Below are positions 27,029-35,121 of a stretch of DNA of 64,000 nucleotides, piece by piece (positions within the stretch are counted from its first letter, which is position 1; each line of letters starts with the position of its first letter). The stretch is from the NCBI RefSeq assembly GCF_001484965.1, contig NZ_LLYY01000025.1:1-64000 (forward strand), read 5' to 3'. Position numbers and translations under genes: made by a program. The notes beneath the pieces were generated by a model. It saw only the letters and a list, made by a program, of their open reading frames with translations. It was not told the DNA's origin and did not search any database. Source of the stretch: Shouchella shacheensis. Its GTDB lineage: Bacteria > Bacillota > Bacilli > Bacillales > Bacillaceae_D.

Positions 27029-27596
27029 GGCATGGGAGGCTTTTTTGCAAATAATAATAGGCGATCGCTGCGTATTCTCGAATCCAGGCAATAGATCGAA
27101 TTTCCCTCGGCGTCGAGGCTGGCATTCCCACAACGTCCAGGCCGTAATCCTGCGCTAAGGAGCTCGCTCGATAAAGGTGAAAAGAGTTCGTAACGATCAC
27201 TCCCCTGGCGGAAGGGTCTTTAAGCTGTCGTTTAGAAAAAGCCACGTTCTCCCTTGTCGATGTCGAGCAACCCTCCACGACGAGACGCCCAGCGGCTATT
27301 CCTTCAGCGATCAATCCATTTCGAATCGCCTCTGCCTCGGCTATTGGTTCGTCGCTTCCTTGGCCACCTGAACAAACGATCGTTGCTTCTTTATGCTTGA
27401 GCGCTAAGCTTGCGGCCGTTTTGATCCGCTCCTGGAGCGCAAGGGATGGACCTTTTTCGTTCACTTTCGCTCCGAGTACGAGGATATAGTCTACTTCGTC
27501 GATTTCCTTTTCTTTCGCTTGCGCCACTATTTTCCAACTCACAGTTGCTATATACGCTGCCGCAACCACTAGTCCTGCTCTTGCCAACCCTTTCAT
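27006..27596 (-). CDS. YdcF/SanA-type DUF218 membrane protein
   Basis: About 196 residues: one N-terminal membrane segment (LARAGLVVAAAYIATVSW) and an extracellular DUF218 domain (DYILVLGAKVN, VCSGGQGSDEPIAEAEAI, STSTRENVAFS, VTNSFHLYRA). Related to ElyC/SanA proteins with suggested roles in envelope precursor metabolism. The start at 27596 follows GAGGAG; two further in-frame ATGs lie just upstream. Convergent overlap with the phosphoesterase gene. Confidence 0.83.
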   Translation of the reverse strand: MKGLARAGLVVAAAYIATVSWKIVAQAKEKEIDEVDYILVLGAKVNEKGPSLALQERIKTAASLALKHKEATIVCSGGQGSDEPIAEAEAIRNGLIAEGIAAGRLVVEGCSTSTRENVAFSKRQLKDPSARGVIVTNSFHLYRASSLAQDYGLDVVGMPASTPREIRSIAWIREYAAIAYYYLQKSLPCLRKTSES

Positions 27597-27695
27597 CCTT
27601 CCCATCTCCTCGTACCCCCTTTTCCTCATTATCTCTCGCTTTTTATTTTCTCACAACACTAACCCCTCTTCTCGCCCAAATTTCCTGCTCCTTTC

Positions 27696-27723
27696 ACCTT
27701 TTATTTCTTGTACCCATATCTTG
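27696..27723 (+). promoter_or_regulatory. Sigma-K-like promoter ahead of the Gly/Tyr-rich gene
   Basis: AC (27696-27697), 17-base spacer, CATATCTTG (27715-27723), close to the sigma-K pattern AC-N17-CATANNNTA with one mismatch. It lies 30 bp from the start codon. Confidence 0.5.
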
Positions 27724-27752
27724 TAGTAGACCAGAAAGGTGGTGCATGATAC

Positions 27753-28025
27753 ATGGACTATTACGGAGGAGGTTATCAACAATCGTATGGCTGCTGCCCA
27801 CCGCCGTCCTGCGGTGGATATAGCGGATATGGCGGATATGGCTATGGAGCTGGTGGCTACGGACCTGGATCTGGCGGGTACGGACCAGGACCCGGCTACG
27901 GCGCTGGGCACGGCGGATTTGGCGGCGCAGGTGCTGCCATCGCACTCGTTGTTGTACTATTTATCTTAATCATCATCATTGGAGGAGCAGGATTCTGGGG
28001 CGGCGGCAAAGGCGGATTTTATTAA
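27753..28025 (+). CDS. Gly/Tyr-rich small membrane protein of the YjcZ sporulation type
   Basis: 90 residues. The N-terminal two thirds are Gly/Tyr/Pro-rich repeats (GYGGYGYGAGGYGPG) with a CC pair. The C-terminal third is a single hydrophobic helix AAIALVVVLFILIIIIGGAGFW like YjcZ-family sporulation proteins. AAAGGTGGTG precedes the ATG and a sigma-K-like promoter lies upstream, so mother-cell or coat expression is likely. A terminator follows. Confidence 0.8.
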   Translation: MDYYGGGYQQSYGCCPPPSCGGYSGYGGYGYGAGGYGPGSGGYGPGPGYGAGHGGFGGAGAAIALVVVLFILIIIIGGAGFWGGGKGGFY

Positions 28026-28042
28026 AACGGTTAAGGATTAAC

Positions 28043-28074
28043 GAAAAGGACAGCTCCATTCGAGCTGTCCTTTT
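28043..28074 (+). terminator. Terminator after the Gly/Tyr-rich gene
   Basis: AAGGACAGCT, loop CCATTCG(A), AGCTGTCCTT then TTTG; a type A repeat begins at the next base. Confidence 0.85.
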
Positions 28075-28190
28075 GTCTAGCTGCGGCGGGTAGGAGCTTC
28101 GAGATTTTTCGCCCTGACAACGTAATCCAAAACCAGGATTCCTTTTGTCAGACCTCCAAAATTCTCGCTCCTCACCAACCCGCCTTCGCT
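28075..28190 (-). repeat. Type A repeat (minus orientation)
   Basis: Starts GTCTAGCTGCGGCGGGTAGG directly at the terminator T-tract and ends CCCGCCTTCGC. Nearly full consensus, with the ATTTTTCGCCCTGACAACG core. It separates the two Gly/Tyr-rich genes, which converge on it. Confidence 0.9.
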
Positions 28191-28199
28191 TTTCAGTTA

Positions 28200-28511
28200 T
28201 TAGTAGTAATAGGGATAGCCGCCGGCATACGGAGGAGGATACGAACTTCCACCGCCATACCCACCGTAGCTCCCGTAGCCGCCCGCGCCATAACCAGCTC
28301 CGTAGCCTCCGTAACCACCTTGGGCGCCATAGCCACCAAACAGCAGCGGGGCAACAAGGGATCCTCCTAAGCCGCCGATGAAGCCACCGAGTACTGGGCT
28401 TGCAAAACCGCCGCCATGCCCGTAAGGCGGTCTTCCGCCCCAGCCGTAGCTATGGGGTCTTCGCTGATGAGGATAACCGTAATAGCCTTGCTCTCTCCTA
28501 TAAGGTTGCAA
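28200..28511 (-). CDS. Gly/Tyr-rich spore-coat-like protein
   Basis: 103 residues: a basic Tyr/Arg/Pro N-terminus (YRREQGYYGYPHQRRPHSYGW), a hydrophobic Gly/Leu/Val centre (GGFIGGLGGSLVAPLLFGG) and a Gly/Tyr-rich tail ending PYYY. The start is TTG at 28511 with AGGAGGG eight bases upstream. The composition resembles Bacillus coat or sporulation proteins; no domain is recognised. It converges with the other Gly/Tyr-rich gene across a type A repeat. Function inferred from composition only. Confidence 0.7.
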   Translation of the reverse strand: MQPYRREQGYYGYPHQRRPHSYGWGGRPPYGHGGGFASPVLGGFIGGLGGSLVAPLLFGGYGAQGGYGGYGAGYGAGGYGSYGGYGGGSSYPPPYAGGYPYYY

Positions 28512-28579
28512 GTTGTTCCCTCCTAAGACTGTGATTCCACATCGTATGCACCCATATGGCGGGCTGTGCGGGGAAGCAA

Positions 28580-30595
28580 TCAGTCTGAGAAGTGGTCCGC
28601 AAACAGACGATCCATTTTCTCCACGACGTAGCCGCTGCCACCATGATCTTCAACGTTCTCGCTCATCAACGTCATAAGTAGCTCAGGCTCCTCGTTGTTA
28701 TAAGCGACGATCCAACCAAGTTCTGCGCCGCCTTCTTCCCCTTGGGTGTCAGACAGTTCCGCAGTTCCCGTCTTGGCAGCCACGGATAGACCGCCCTGCT
28801 GCATCGCACTCGCCGTGCCAAGCTGATCTTCCACCGTCTGTGTCAGCGCGTCGTCAATTAGGGAGGCGTGCTCCGCCGACATCGCTTCAAGCCAGGTCTC
28901 CCCTGTCTCCTCTTCTTGTTCCAGCACCGGCGTTATGATGTTCCCTTCGTTCACTAGGGAGGTGTACATGGTCGTTAAATGAACAGGACTTACAAGCATC
29001 GCTCCCTGCCCGTATCCTGTGTCCGCTAGCTGAATTTCACTTGAAAACCCATCTTCGCCTGTAAGCTGAGAAGCAGGCACTGGGTACGTGTACGGCAGTG
29101 ATTCGCCAAACCCAAAACGCTCCGACTGCTCCTCCATAACCTCCTCGCCCATGTCAAGCGCTGCCCGAGCAAAGTAAATGTTATCGGAGTAGACAAGCGC
29201 TCGCTCCAAATCCACCGGTGAACCATGATCACTTACACGTCTCACTTCATAGTCACCCCAGTCCGAACCCTCCGGCTGCCAGCCGAGGCCGTCAACATCA
29301 AGCGTATCGGCTGGATCAATCGTTCCCGTCTCAAGCCCGTAGGCGGCCGTCATCGCTTTAATTGTAGAACCAGGCGAATAGCGGCTCGAGAAGCGATTTA
29401 GAAACGGAGCCCCCTCGTCATCCTCGAGCTCTTCTCGCTCTTCTGCTGAAAGGCCGAGCGAGACCTGATTTGGATCATACGCTGGCGCACTGACAAGCGC
29501 GAGCGTCTCTCCGGTGAGTGGGTTCATAGCGACCCCTGTCCCTGGCTCTTCATCAAGCTCGTTGTACATGTCCTCTTGCAAACCGGCGTCAATCGTTAGA
29601 TGAACGTCCTCCCCGTCTACGGGTTCCGTTTCAGCAACCGTTTCCTTCCGTTCGCCCTCCTCGCCAGTCGTAAAAATCTCGGCTCCGCCTTCTCCGCGTA
29701 GCCGCTCTTCAAGAACAGCCTCAAGGCCCGTCTGCCCAAGCACATCGCCTTGACTGTAGCCCTCATCGGCTAATTCCTCAAGCTGCTCCGCATTGATCGG
29801 ACGAATATAGCCGACAAGGTGAGCCGCCGCTTCTCCAACAGGATACACGCGCCCGTCCACCTCTTGATAACTTGCCCCTGGGATCTCTTCGTTTAACTCA
29901 TCCGCCCAGTCCATTTCAGAAGTGGATACCGTATGCATGGCAACAAAATGCTCGGGCTGAACCCAGTCCTGCTCAAGCTGACCACGGATGGATTCTTCTG
30001 TCAGCCCGGTCTCCTCGGCAAAAGCTTCAATCGCTTCCTCCTCGTCCTCCATCTCTCCGGGAACAAAGCCGACCTCCAGCACGCGCCCGTTCTCCGCCAG
30101 CGCCTCTCCGTTCACATCCAAAATTTCCCCGCGCTCAGGGGCGGAGGTGGTTACTCGCACCGAATCTCCCTCCTCCAGTTGCGGGAAGATAAGTTGGGGC
30201 TTCCAATCCACTCGCCACTCATCCTCTTCACTCCGCACCATGGGTAAGCTTTCTTCGAAGGCCACTTCCCCTGCAATCGTATCCATAGACACCGATACCG
30301 GGATCATTTCCTCGTCTTCTCCGTCAAATTCTTCCGGGAGCGTCGCCTCAAGCGCCAATTCCTCTACTTGCGCCGCGTCGTAGATGGTTTCATGGCGCTC
30401 TACAAATGCGTCCTCATCGATCTCTGCCTGTACCTCGGGGGACAGAGCCCCGTACATCGCAGCGAAGTCTTGACTTTCCCAGTTCTCCAAATAAGCATTC
30501 AGCGGCTCTTCCGGGGTTTCCGCTGAACAAGCGGCGAGAGCTAAAGCGATCCCGCTAAATGATGCTATGTATCTCGCTTTCTTTGCTCGTTTCAT
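28580..30595 (-). CDS. Penicillin-binding lipoprotein, PBP3/MecA-type transpeptidase
   Basis: 671 residues. A lipoprotein signal ends LAAC (Cys23). It is followed by an NTF2-like MecA_N domain (about 30-140), a dimerisation domain with RGEILDVNGEALAENG, and the transpeptidase domain with SxxK (SPGSTIK), SDN (YSDN) and KTG (AKTGTAE). It resembles B. subtilis PbpC and staphylococcal PBP2a in layout, cross-linking peptidoglycan outside the membrane. It is very rich in Glu/Asp, fitting an alkaliphile. Monocistronic. Confidence 0.92.
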   Translation of the reverse strand: MKRAKKARYIASFSGIALALAACSAETPEEPLNAYLENWESQDFAAMYGALSPEVQAEIDEDAFVERHETIYDAAQVEELALEATLPEEFDGEDEEMIPVSVSMDTIAGEVAFEESLPMVRSEEDEWRVDWKPQLIFPQLEEGDSVRVTTSAPERGEILDVNGEALAENGRVLEVGFVPGEMEDEEEAIEAFAEETGLTEESIRGQLEQDWVQPEHFVAMHTVSTSEMDWADELNEEIPGASYQEVDGRVYPVGEAAAHLVGYIRPINAEQLEELADEGYSQGDVLGQTGLEAVLEERLRGEGGAEIFTTGEEGERKETVAETEPVDGEDVHLTIDAGLQEDMYNELDEEPGTGVAMNPLTGETLALVSAPAYDPNQVSLGLSAEEREELEDDEGAPFLNRFSSRYSPGSTIKAMTAAYGLETGTIDPADTLDVDGLGWQPEGSDWGDYEVRRVSDHGSPVDLERALVYSDNIYFARAALDMGEEVMEEQSERFGFGESLPYTYPVPASQLTGEDGFSSEIQLADTGYGQGAMLVSPVHLTTMYTSLVNEGNIITPVLEQEEETGETWLEAMSAEHASLIDDALTQTVEDQLGTASAMQQGGLSVAAKTGTAELSDTQGEEGGAELGWIVAYNNEEPELLMTLMSENVEDHGGSGYVVEKMDRLFADHFSD

Positions 30596-30679
30596 AGATG
30601 GTTGCTCCTTTCTCGCTCTTTTCTTTTAACCTTAGCATAATTTCCTAGGTTTTTAGAAGTATAGAAGCGCAGAAGTCAA

Positions 30680-30717
30680 CAAAAAAACCGACGGCAGAAG
30701 CGCATTCCACCGTCGAT
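30680..30717 (-). terminator. Terminator after the nitroreductase gene
   Basis: Minus strand CGACGG, 15-base loop, CCGTCG followed by GTTTTTTT. Confidence 0.8.
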
Positions 30718-30730
30718 TCGTTTGCCATTT

Positions 30731-31303
30731 TCACTTGTTCTCAATGACCGTAAGCTTGTCCTTAATGGACGTTCGTTCCTTTGCCTCAGGAACGAATTCA
30801 GCGTAGCCAATCATGAGCGTGGCAATAATTTTTTCCCCGGCCTTCACGCCAATCGCCTCTCTGAAAACAGGGCTATAGATCCAGTCGTTCGTACGCCAGA
30901 TCATGCCAATCCCTCGGGCCCAGGCAGCAAGCTGGATGTTTTGAATCATGGCACTCGCTGCACCGTAGTCCTCATCCCAGGTTTTTTGGCGGGGGTCTTC
31001 AGGCATGACGACGACGAGATGCAGCGGAATTTGGCGAAAGTACGCCGCCTTTTTTTCAGCCTTTGGCGGGATCTCTCCCTCCTTCGCTCCCTGGGACTGG
31101 AGGTAGGCATTGATAAATTGCTCCTTGCCTTCTCCGCTAAAAAGCAAAAAGCGCCACGGTTCGGTTAGTTTATGATTAGGTGCCCATTTGGCCACCTCTA
31201 GAATGTCGATCATTTCTTGGATAGCCACTGACTTGCTTTGAAATTTCTTGATTGAACGTCGTCCAGTAATCAAAGCATCGATCAGGCTTGCTTTATCACT
31301 CAT
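30731..31303 (-). CDS. Nitroreductase-family FMN oxidoreductase
   Basis: 190 residues. The FMN-binding N-terminus RRSIKKFQSKSV, WAPNHKLTEPWRF, ASAMIQNIQLAAWARGIGMIWRTNDW and a C-terminal IGYAEFVPEAKERTS are characteristic. The start at 31303 has AAGGGTGA upstream; the frame is open for 40 more codons without a site. Reduces nitro compounds or quinones using NAD(P)H; the physiological substrate is unknown. Confidence 0.88.
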   Translation of the reverse strand: MSDKASLIDALITGRRSIKKFQSKSVAIQEMIDILEVAKWAPNHKLTEPWRFLLFSGEGKEQFINAYLQSQGAKEGEIPPKAEKKAAYFRQIPLHLVVVMPEDPRQKTWDEDYGAASAMIQNIQLAAWARGIGMIWRTNDWIYSPVFREAIGVKAGEKIIATLMIGYAEFVPEAKERTSIKDKLTVIENK

Positions 31304-31443
31304 TATGATCACCCTTATCGGAAAACTCTTTGCTTCTAGATTACCGGATTTCCGAACCAGGTGCAAGGAATGATTCTCATTTTCAATTAATAGAGAGTAG
31401 CGGGTGGAGAGGCCCTCCATCACCGCTCTCCCCCTGACCGGTT

Positions 31444-31713
31444 TTATTCAAAGTCCCGCTCTTTTCTGCTTACGATGCGCCGTAATTTGGAGAGAAACAT
31501 AAGCACAAGTGAAACCATAACGCCGAGGAGAAAGGCAACTATGAGCACGAGCGCAGACGGCAGGCCTCCAGGCGTATACCAGGAAACGAGAATGGTCACC
31601 ATCACACCAAATAAACCAGCGAACACAGAAACGAAGAAAATTGGAAAGAATGTGCGCACCTTTAGCCCCCTAATCACCATTTCTTCTACGTATACTATTC
31701 CTTTTTCCTGCAT
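31444..31713 (-). CDS. Small two-segment membrane protein
   Basis: About 90 residues with two hydrophobic helices (TFFPIFFVSVFAGLFGVMVTILV and SALVLIVAFLLGVMVSLVLMFL) and a basic C-terminal tail, resembling LapA-type small membrane proteins but not confidently assigned. The start is uncertain; ATGs at 31713 and 31680 both lack a strong ribosome binding site. Confidence 0.55.
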   Translation of the reverse strand: MQEKGIVYVEEMVIRGLKVRTFFPIFFVSVFAGLFGVMVTILVSWYTPGGLPSALVLIVAFLLGVMVSLVLMFLSKLRRIVSRKERDFE

Positions 31714-31898
31714 TTCAAACCGCAAAACGTGAAAAAAGCAAACCGGCGAAGCCAAATATGGCCTCATGAGCATGGGACACGGGGCAAAAACACCCAATTA
31801 AAAAGCTGGAACCGGTGAAGAAACATTTATCCGCGCATTTAAGGTAAGCGCAGATTGAGAGTTTCACACACACATTTCAGCCTGTCATCCGCCCTCCT

Positions 31899-31981
31899 CT
31901 CACTCACATTCGCGCCCCTCTCACTCACATCCGCCCTCCCCTCACTCACAACCCCCCTTCTCACGCACATCCAGCTCCTGC
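31899..31981. repeat. Short tandem repeat, four units of about 21 bp
   Basis: CTCACTCACA recurs at 31899, 31920, 31941 and (as CTCACGCACA) 31960, giving unit lengths 21, 21 and 19. The units share C-rich segments between. It lies in the 350-bp gap between the HAD gene and the small membrane protein gene. Reading frames across it look artefactual. Confidence 0.75.
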
Positions 31982-32072
31982 CACCTAAAAATACACCGAC
32001 TCCCCCGCGCCAAACACAAAAAGACCCACTCCCTCCCTCGGGAATAAGGCCTTCCATCGTGCTTCTCCGTTA

Positions 32073-32885
32073 TTAAAAACAATCCGTCACACTTGCCACT
32101 ACCTGCACACCTGCTTTATCGATCACAGGCTTTTGCGGGTGAATGTACACCGCATCCATCCCAAGCAGAACGGCAGGAGCAATTTCATTAATGAAGTTAT
32201 CGCCAATACTTACTGCTTCTTCCGGCTGCACATCGTAGTGCTTGAGAAGATGCGCGAGCTGCGCGTCCGTTTGAGAGGGTTTCGTTGCTGAGGTGATGCT
32301 GTGCTCGAAGACGCCTTCCAACCCCAGCTCTTTAAAAAGTCGCCCGACGTCGTCATGATCACTATTGGTCATGAGCACGATTTGGCTACTGTTCTTAAGC
32401 TGAAGCAGGTTTTCACGTAACCCTTCCAACGGCTCAAGTGTAAATTCATCGGAAACCATGTATTCTTTCGTTGCCAAATAACTGGAATAACAGTCACGAA
32501 CGCCGTGGTGCTTCGCGCAAACAAACGGGTACCACCAACCATCGCCGATCGCGATCATATCCTCAAAGTTAAAGGAGAGTCCCCCGGGGTATGTACGACT
32601 TGCCTCCTCCTCGGACCAGCTCTCTCCTTCCCAGTCATGTACGGCCGTCACTCTCAACGTCATCGGGTCAATGGAAAGCACCGCATCGCGCTGGACGTCG
32701 TAGGCTTTTCCAATTTGAACGACATGGTTGCCCGCTTTCATGGCCTCATAATCAAGTTGAAACTCAGCCTTGTCCCTTTTGGCTACGTTCGCTTTTAAAT
32801 GGTCGGCATAGAAATCAAAGTGATCGGTTCCTTCATAAAGCGTGCCGTCTAAGTCAAACACGACAAGTTTGTATCGATCGAGCAT
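32073..32885 (-). CDS. HAD-superfamily hydrolase
   Basis: 270 residues. HAD motif I is VVFDLDGTLYEGTD (Asp nucleophile at about residue 10), motif II is IVLMTNSDHDD, motif III is the Lys in ATKPSQTDAQL, and motif IV is VSIGDNFINEIAPA. A cap insert lies between about residues 30 and 160. A cytoplasmic phosphatase of unknown substrate. The start follows GAGGAGG. Confidence 0.87.
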   Translation of the reverse strand: MLDRYKLVVFDLDGTLYEGTDHFDFYADHLKANVAKRDKAEFQLDYEAMKAGNHVVQIGKAYDVQRDAVLSIDPMTLRVTAVHDWEGESWSEEEASRTYPGGLSFNFEDMIAIGDGWWYPFVCAKHHGVRDCYSSYLATKEYMVSDEFTLEPLEGLRENLLQLKNSSQIVLMTNSDHDDVGRLFKELGLEGVFEHSITSATKPSQTDAQLAHLLKHYDVQPEEAVSIGDNFINEIAPAVLLGMDAVYIHPQKPVIDKAGVQVVASVTDCF

Positions 32886-32973
32886 ATGCGTTTCCTCCTC
32901 ATTGTTCTGTTTCTATTTTAGCAGATACAATGATACCATAGCAGGAGACTTTTAGATAAAGGTGTGTTATCGA

Positions 32974-34641
32974 TTGAAGAATCTTCAAGCACAGTTAAAA
33001 CGAATGGACCAAAAAGGCTACAAGGCGTACAAGGACATTACCGGAAGCTACTCGTTTCCTTCGTTCACGCTATTTGTCGATCACATACAAGCGGACCCGT
33101 ATGCCCCACCTTCTCGCCTACGCGTCCGCTATGATCTGCAAAAACTACCGCTTCAAAAAGAGTGGCTGCAGCACTCCTTTAGCGCTGAGGTGATTGGCGA
33201 TTTTCTTGCAAGAGGGCTAAAGCGCGCATTAACGTCCTCCCGTGCCCTCACTGTGGACGCGCCAGGTCAGGAAATCCTCGCGCGCACAGCAGTAGCGATT
33301 ACCGATCAGTTTCTCGAGTTCCGCTTATCCGTCAGTCTGCCAGCAGCGGGGCGCAAAATCCTTGGCAAGCAGGCGAGTCAAGTGTTAACTGCTGACTTGC
33401 CAAAAGCGTGTGACCAAACGGCGTTTCAGTTTAATCAAGAGGATCTTGTGGCACAGCTCGAATGCACGGCCAACCAGTTCGCGATTCGGAAGGCGATGAC
33501 AGAGAACGGCTGGGTAGGTTTTGTCGCCAACAGCTCGATTCTCCCAAGAGTGAGCGGCGTCAGCAATAAGCCTCTGGCTACCGGTAAAGTCGTCAGCTTT
33601 CAAGCACCCAAAGAGCGGGAGAGAACGGTAACGGTGCCGTACGGAGAACCCATCAAAGGAATGGCGATCGAAAAAGGCGTTACCGTCATCGTCGGGGGCG
33701 GCTACCACGGGAAAAGCACGTTGCTGAAGGCGCTTGAGCGTGGAGTTTACAATCATATTTTAGGAGACGGCCGGGAATATGTGCTTACCGACGACAGCGC
33801 AGTAAAGGTCCGAGCAGAGGACGGGCGTCGAATTGAGAAGGTTGACATTTCACCGTTTATCTCCAACCTTCCTTTCGGCAAAACAACGACAGCCTTTCAA
33901 ACCGAAGATGCGAGCGGAAGCACTTCTCAAGCCGCAAGCATCATTGAGGCGATCGAAGCAAAAGCGACGACCCTCTTGCTGGACGAAGATACGAGCGCCA
34001 CGAATTTCATGATTCGCGACGCCCGCATGCAACGTCTCGTGCACAAAGACAAGGAACCGATCACTCCGTTTATCGATCAAGTCCGCCCTCTTTCTACCGA
34101 ACTTGGTGTATCAACAGTTCTCGTTGTCGGCGGGGCAGGCGACTATCTCGATGTTGCTGATACCGTGCTGATGCTTGATGAATACAGCGTTTTTGATGTG
34201 ACAGCCCAGGCGGGTGTTGTTGCCGAGGAGATTCAAACCACACGGACCAAAGAAAACAAAGAGACGCTCAAGCGGCCTACAGAGAGAAAAATGGGGCTCA
34301 CCTCCGTTCAGTCATCCGACCAACGAAAAGGAGCAGCTGCGAAAGGGCTTCACACCATCATGCATAACAAACAAGCACTCTCTCTTTCCTTCGTGGAACA
34401 GCTTGTCGACACTTCCCAAACGCGAGCGATTGCGGCGTGCGTCAATACGCTGGCCAGTCAGGAAGCTTCCAGCTCCAAGTCAATAGCTGAACTCATTGAT
34501 TCGCTTTATGAAACGATTGAGCAAAAAGGCCTAGATGGCCTCAGCTCCTTCCGCGGTCACCCGGGGGACCTAGCGAAGCCGCGCAAACAAGAGCTTTTCG
34601 CCGCGCTGAACCGCCTGCGTTCGCTTAGAGTGAAGAATTGA
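32974..34641 (+). CDS. COG3044-type ABC-class ATPase
   Basis: About 555 residues of the predicted ATPase of the ABC class (relative of trypanosome MRB1590). Walker A is GGGYHGKST (about residues 249-257), Walker B is TTLLLDEDTSATNFMIRD, and LPFGKTTTAFQTEDASGSTSQAASIIEA serves as the signature region. TTG at 32974 is preferred because AAAGGTG lies about eight bases upstream; GTG at 32962 overlaps that site. It has no membrane partner and probably acts on nucleic acid. Followed by a repeat array and a terminator. Confidence 0.85.
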   Translation: MKNLQAQLKRMDQKGYKAYKDITGSYSFPSFTLFVDHIQADPYAPPSRLRVRYDLQKLPLQKEWLQHSFSAEVIGDFLARGLKRALTSSRALTVDAPGQEILARTAVAITDQFLEFRLSVSLPAAGRKILGKQASQVLTADLPKACDQTAFQFNQEDLVAQLECTANQFAIRKAMTENGWVGFVANSSILPRVSGVSNKPLATGKVVSFQAPKERERTVTVPYGEPIKGMAIEKGVTVIVGGGYHGKSTLLKALERGVYNHILGDGREYVLTDDSAVKVRAEDGRRIEKVDISPFISNLPFGKTTTAFQTEDASGSTSQAASIIEAIEAKATTLLLDEDTSATNFMIRDARMQRLVHKDKEPITPFIDQVRPLSTELGVSTVLVVGGAGDYLDVADTVLMLDEYSVFDVTAQAGVVAEEIQTTRTKENKETLKRPTERKMGLTSVQSSDQRKGAAAKGLHTIMHNKQALSLSFVEQLVDTSQTRAIAACVNTLASQEASSSKSIAELIDSLYETIEQKGLDGLSSFRGHPGDLAKPRKQELFAALNRLRSLRVKN

Positions 34642-34648
34642 TAGAAAA

Positions 34649-34749
34649 GCGCAGGCGGGTCGCTTAGAAGCACGGATTTTGGAAGGCCTGTCTTGGGCTT
34701 GATCTAGCGGCGTGAAGAAACCTCGAGCGAGGGGGCGCCGCAGCTAGAC
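34649..34749 (+). repeat. Shortened type B/A hybrid repeat
   Basis: Begins like type A (GCGCAGGCGGGT) but carries the type B right half (GAAGAAACCTCGAGCGAG, then CGCCGCAGCTAGAC). The central B hairpin is partly deleted. It is joined by AATACCGAAAA to a type A copy. Confidence 0.75.
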
Positions 34750-34760
34750 AATACCGAAAA

Positions 34761-34875
34761 ATGAAGGCGGGTTGGTCAGGAGCGAGAATTTTGGAGACCT
34801 GACAAAAGGAATCCCGAACTCGGATTACGTTGTCAGGGCGAAAAATCTCGAAGCTTCTACCCGCCGCAGCTAGAC
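34761..34875 (+). repeat. Type A repeat
   Basis: Near-consensus A element ending CGCCGCAGCTAGAC, followed after a few bases by the terminator hairpin at 34878-34912. The rest of the gap to 35121 contains only the sigma-B-like promoter. Confidence 0.88.
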
Positions 34876-34877
34876 AT

Positions 34878-34912
34878 AAAGGACTGCCTTCAAAACCGAG
34901 GCAGTCCTTTCT
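34878..34912. terminator. Bidirectional terminator after the COG3044 gene
   Basis: AAAGGACTGCCT, loop TCAAAACCG, AGGCAGTCCTTT. T-rich sequence follows on the plus strand and, read on the minus strand, a T-tract runs into the repeat's GTCTAGC end. Confidence 0.75.
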
Positions 34913-35032
34913 CACTCCCCCCTCTACACTCCCTTACGAAATTCGTACCACTTCGTCAAAAAACGCACCTCTTTTTGACTACTCTTTTAGGTCTCCCCAC
35001 ACTTTTCGTTAATTTTTAATCCCTACGTAACG

Positions 35033-35056
35033 GTTGTTTTCGCTAAAATCGGGTAT
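35033..35056 (+). promoter_or_regulatory. Sigma-B-like promoter ahead of the csbB-type operon
   Basis: GTTGTT (35033-35038), 12-base spacer, GGGTAT (35051-35056). The -10 is perfect for sigma-B and the -35 partial. B. subtilis csbB is a known sigma-B target, which supports the reading. Confidence 0.55.
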
Positions 35057-35121
35057 CCTAATGAGAGATTGCTCCTTTTATGTTTTTAAAAAGAGACATG
35101 AACAGCATGGAGGCGTAAGAC

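Noticed and set aside
31839-32057. Minus-strand frame rich in VSER repeats
   Set aside because: Arises from the 21-bp tandem repeats; no start signal.
34664-34915. Minus-strand frame over the 34.7-kb repeats
   Set aside because: Repeat-derived, includes the terminator hairpin.
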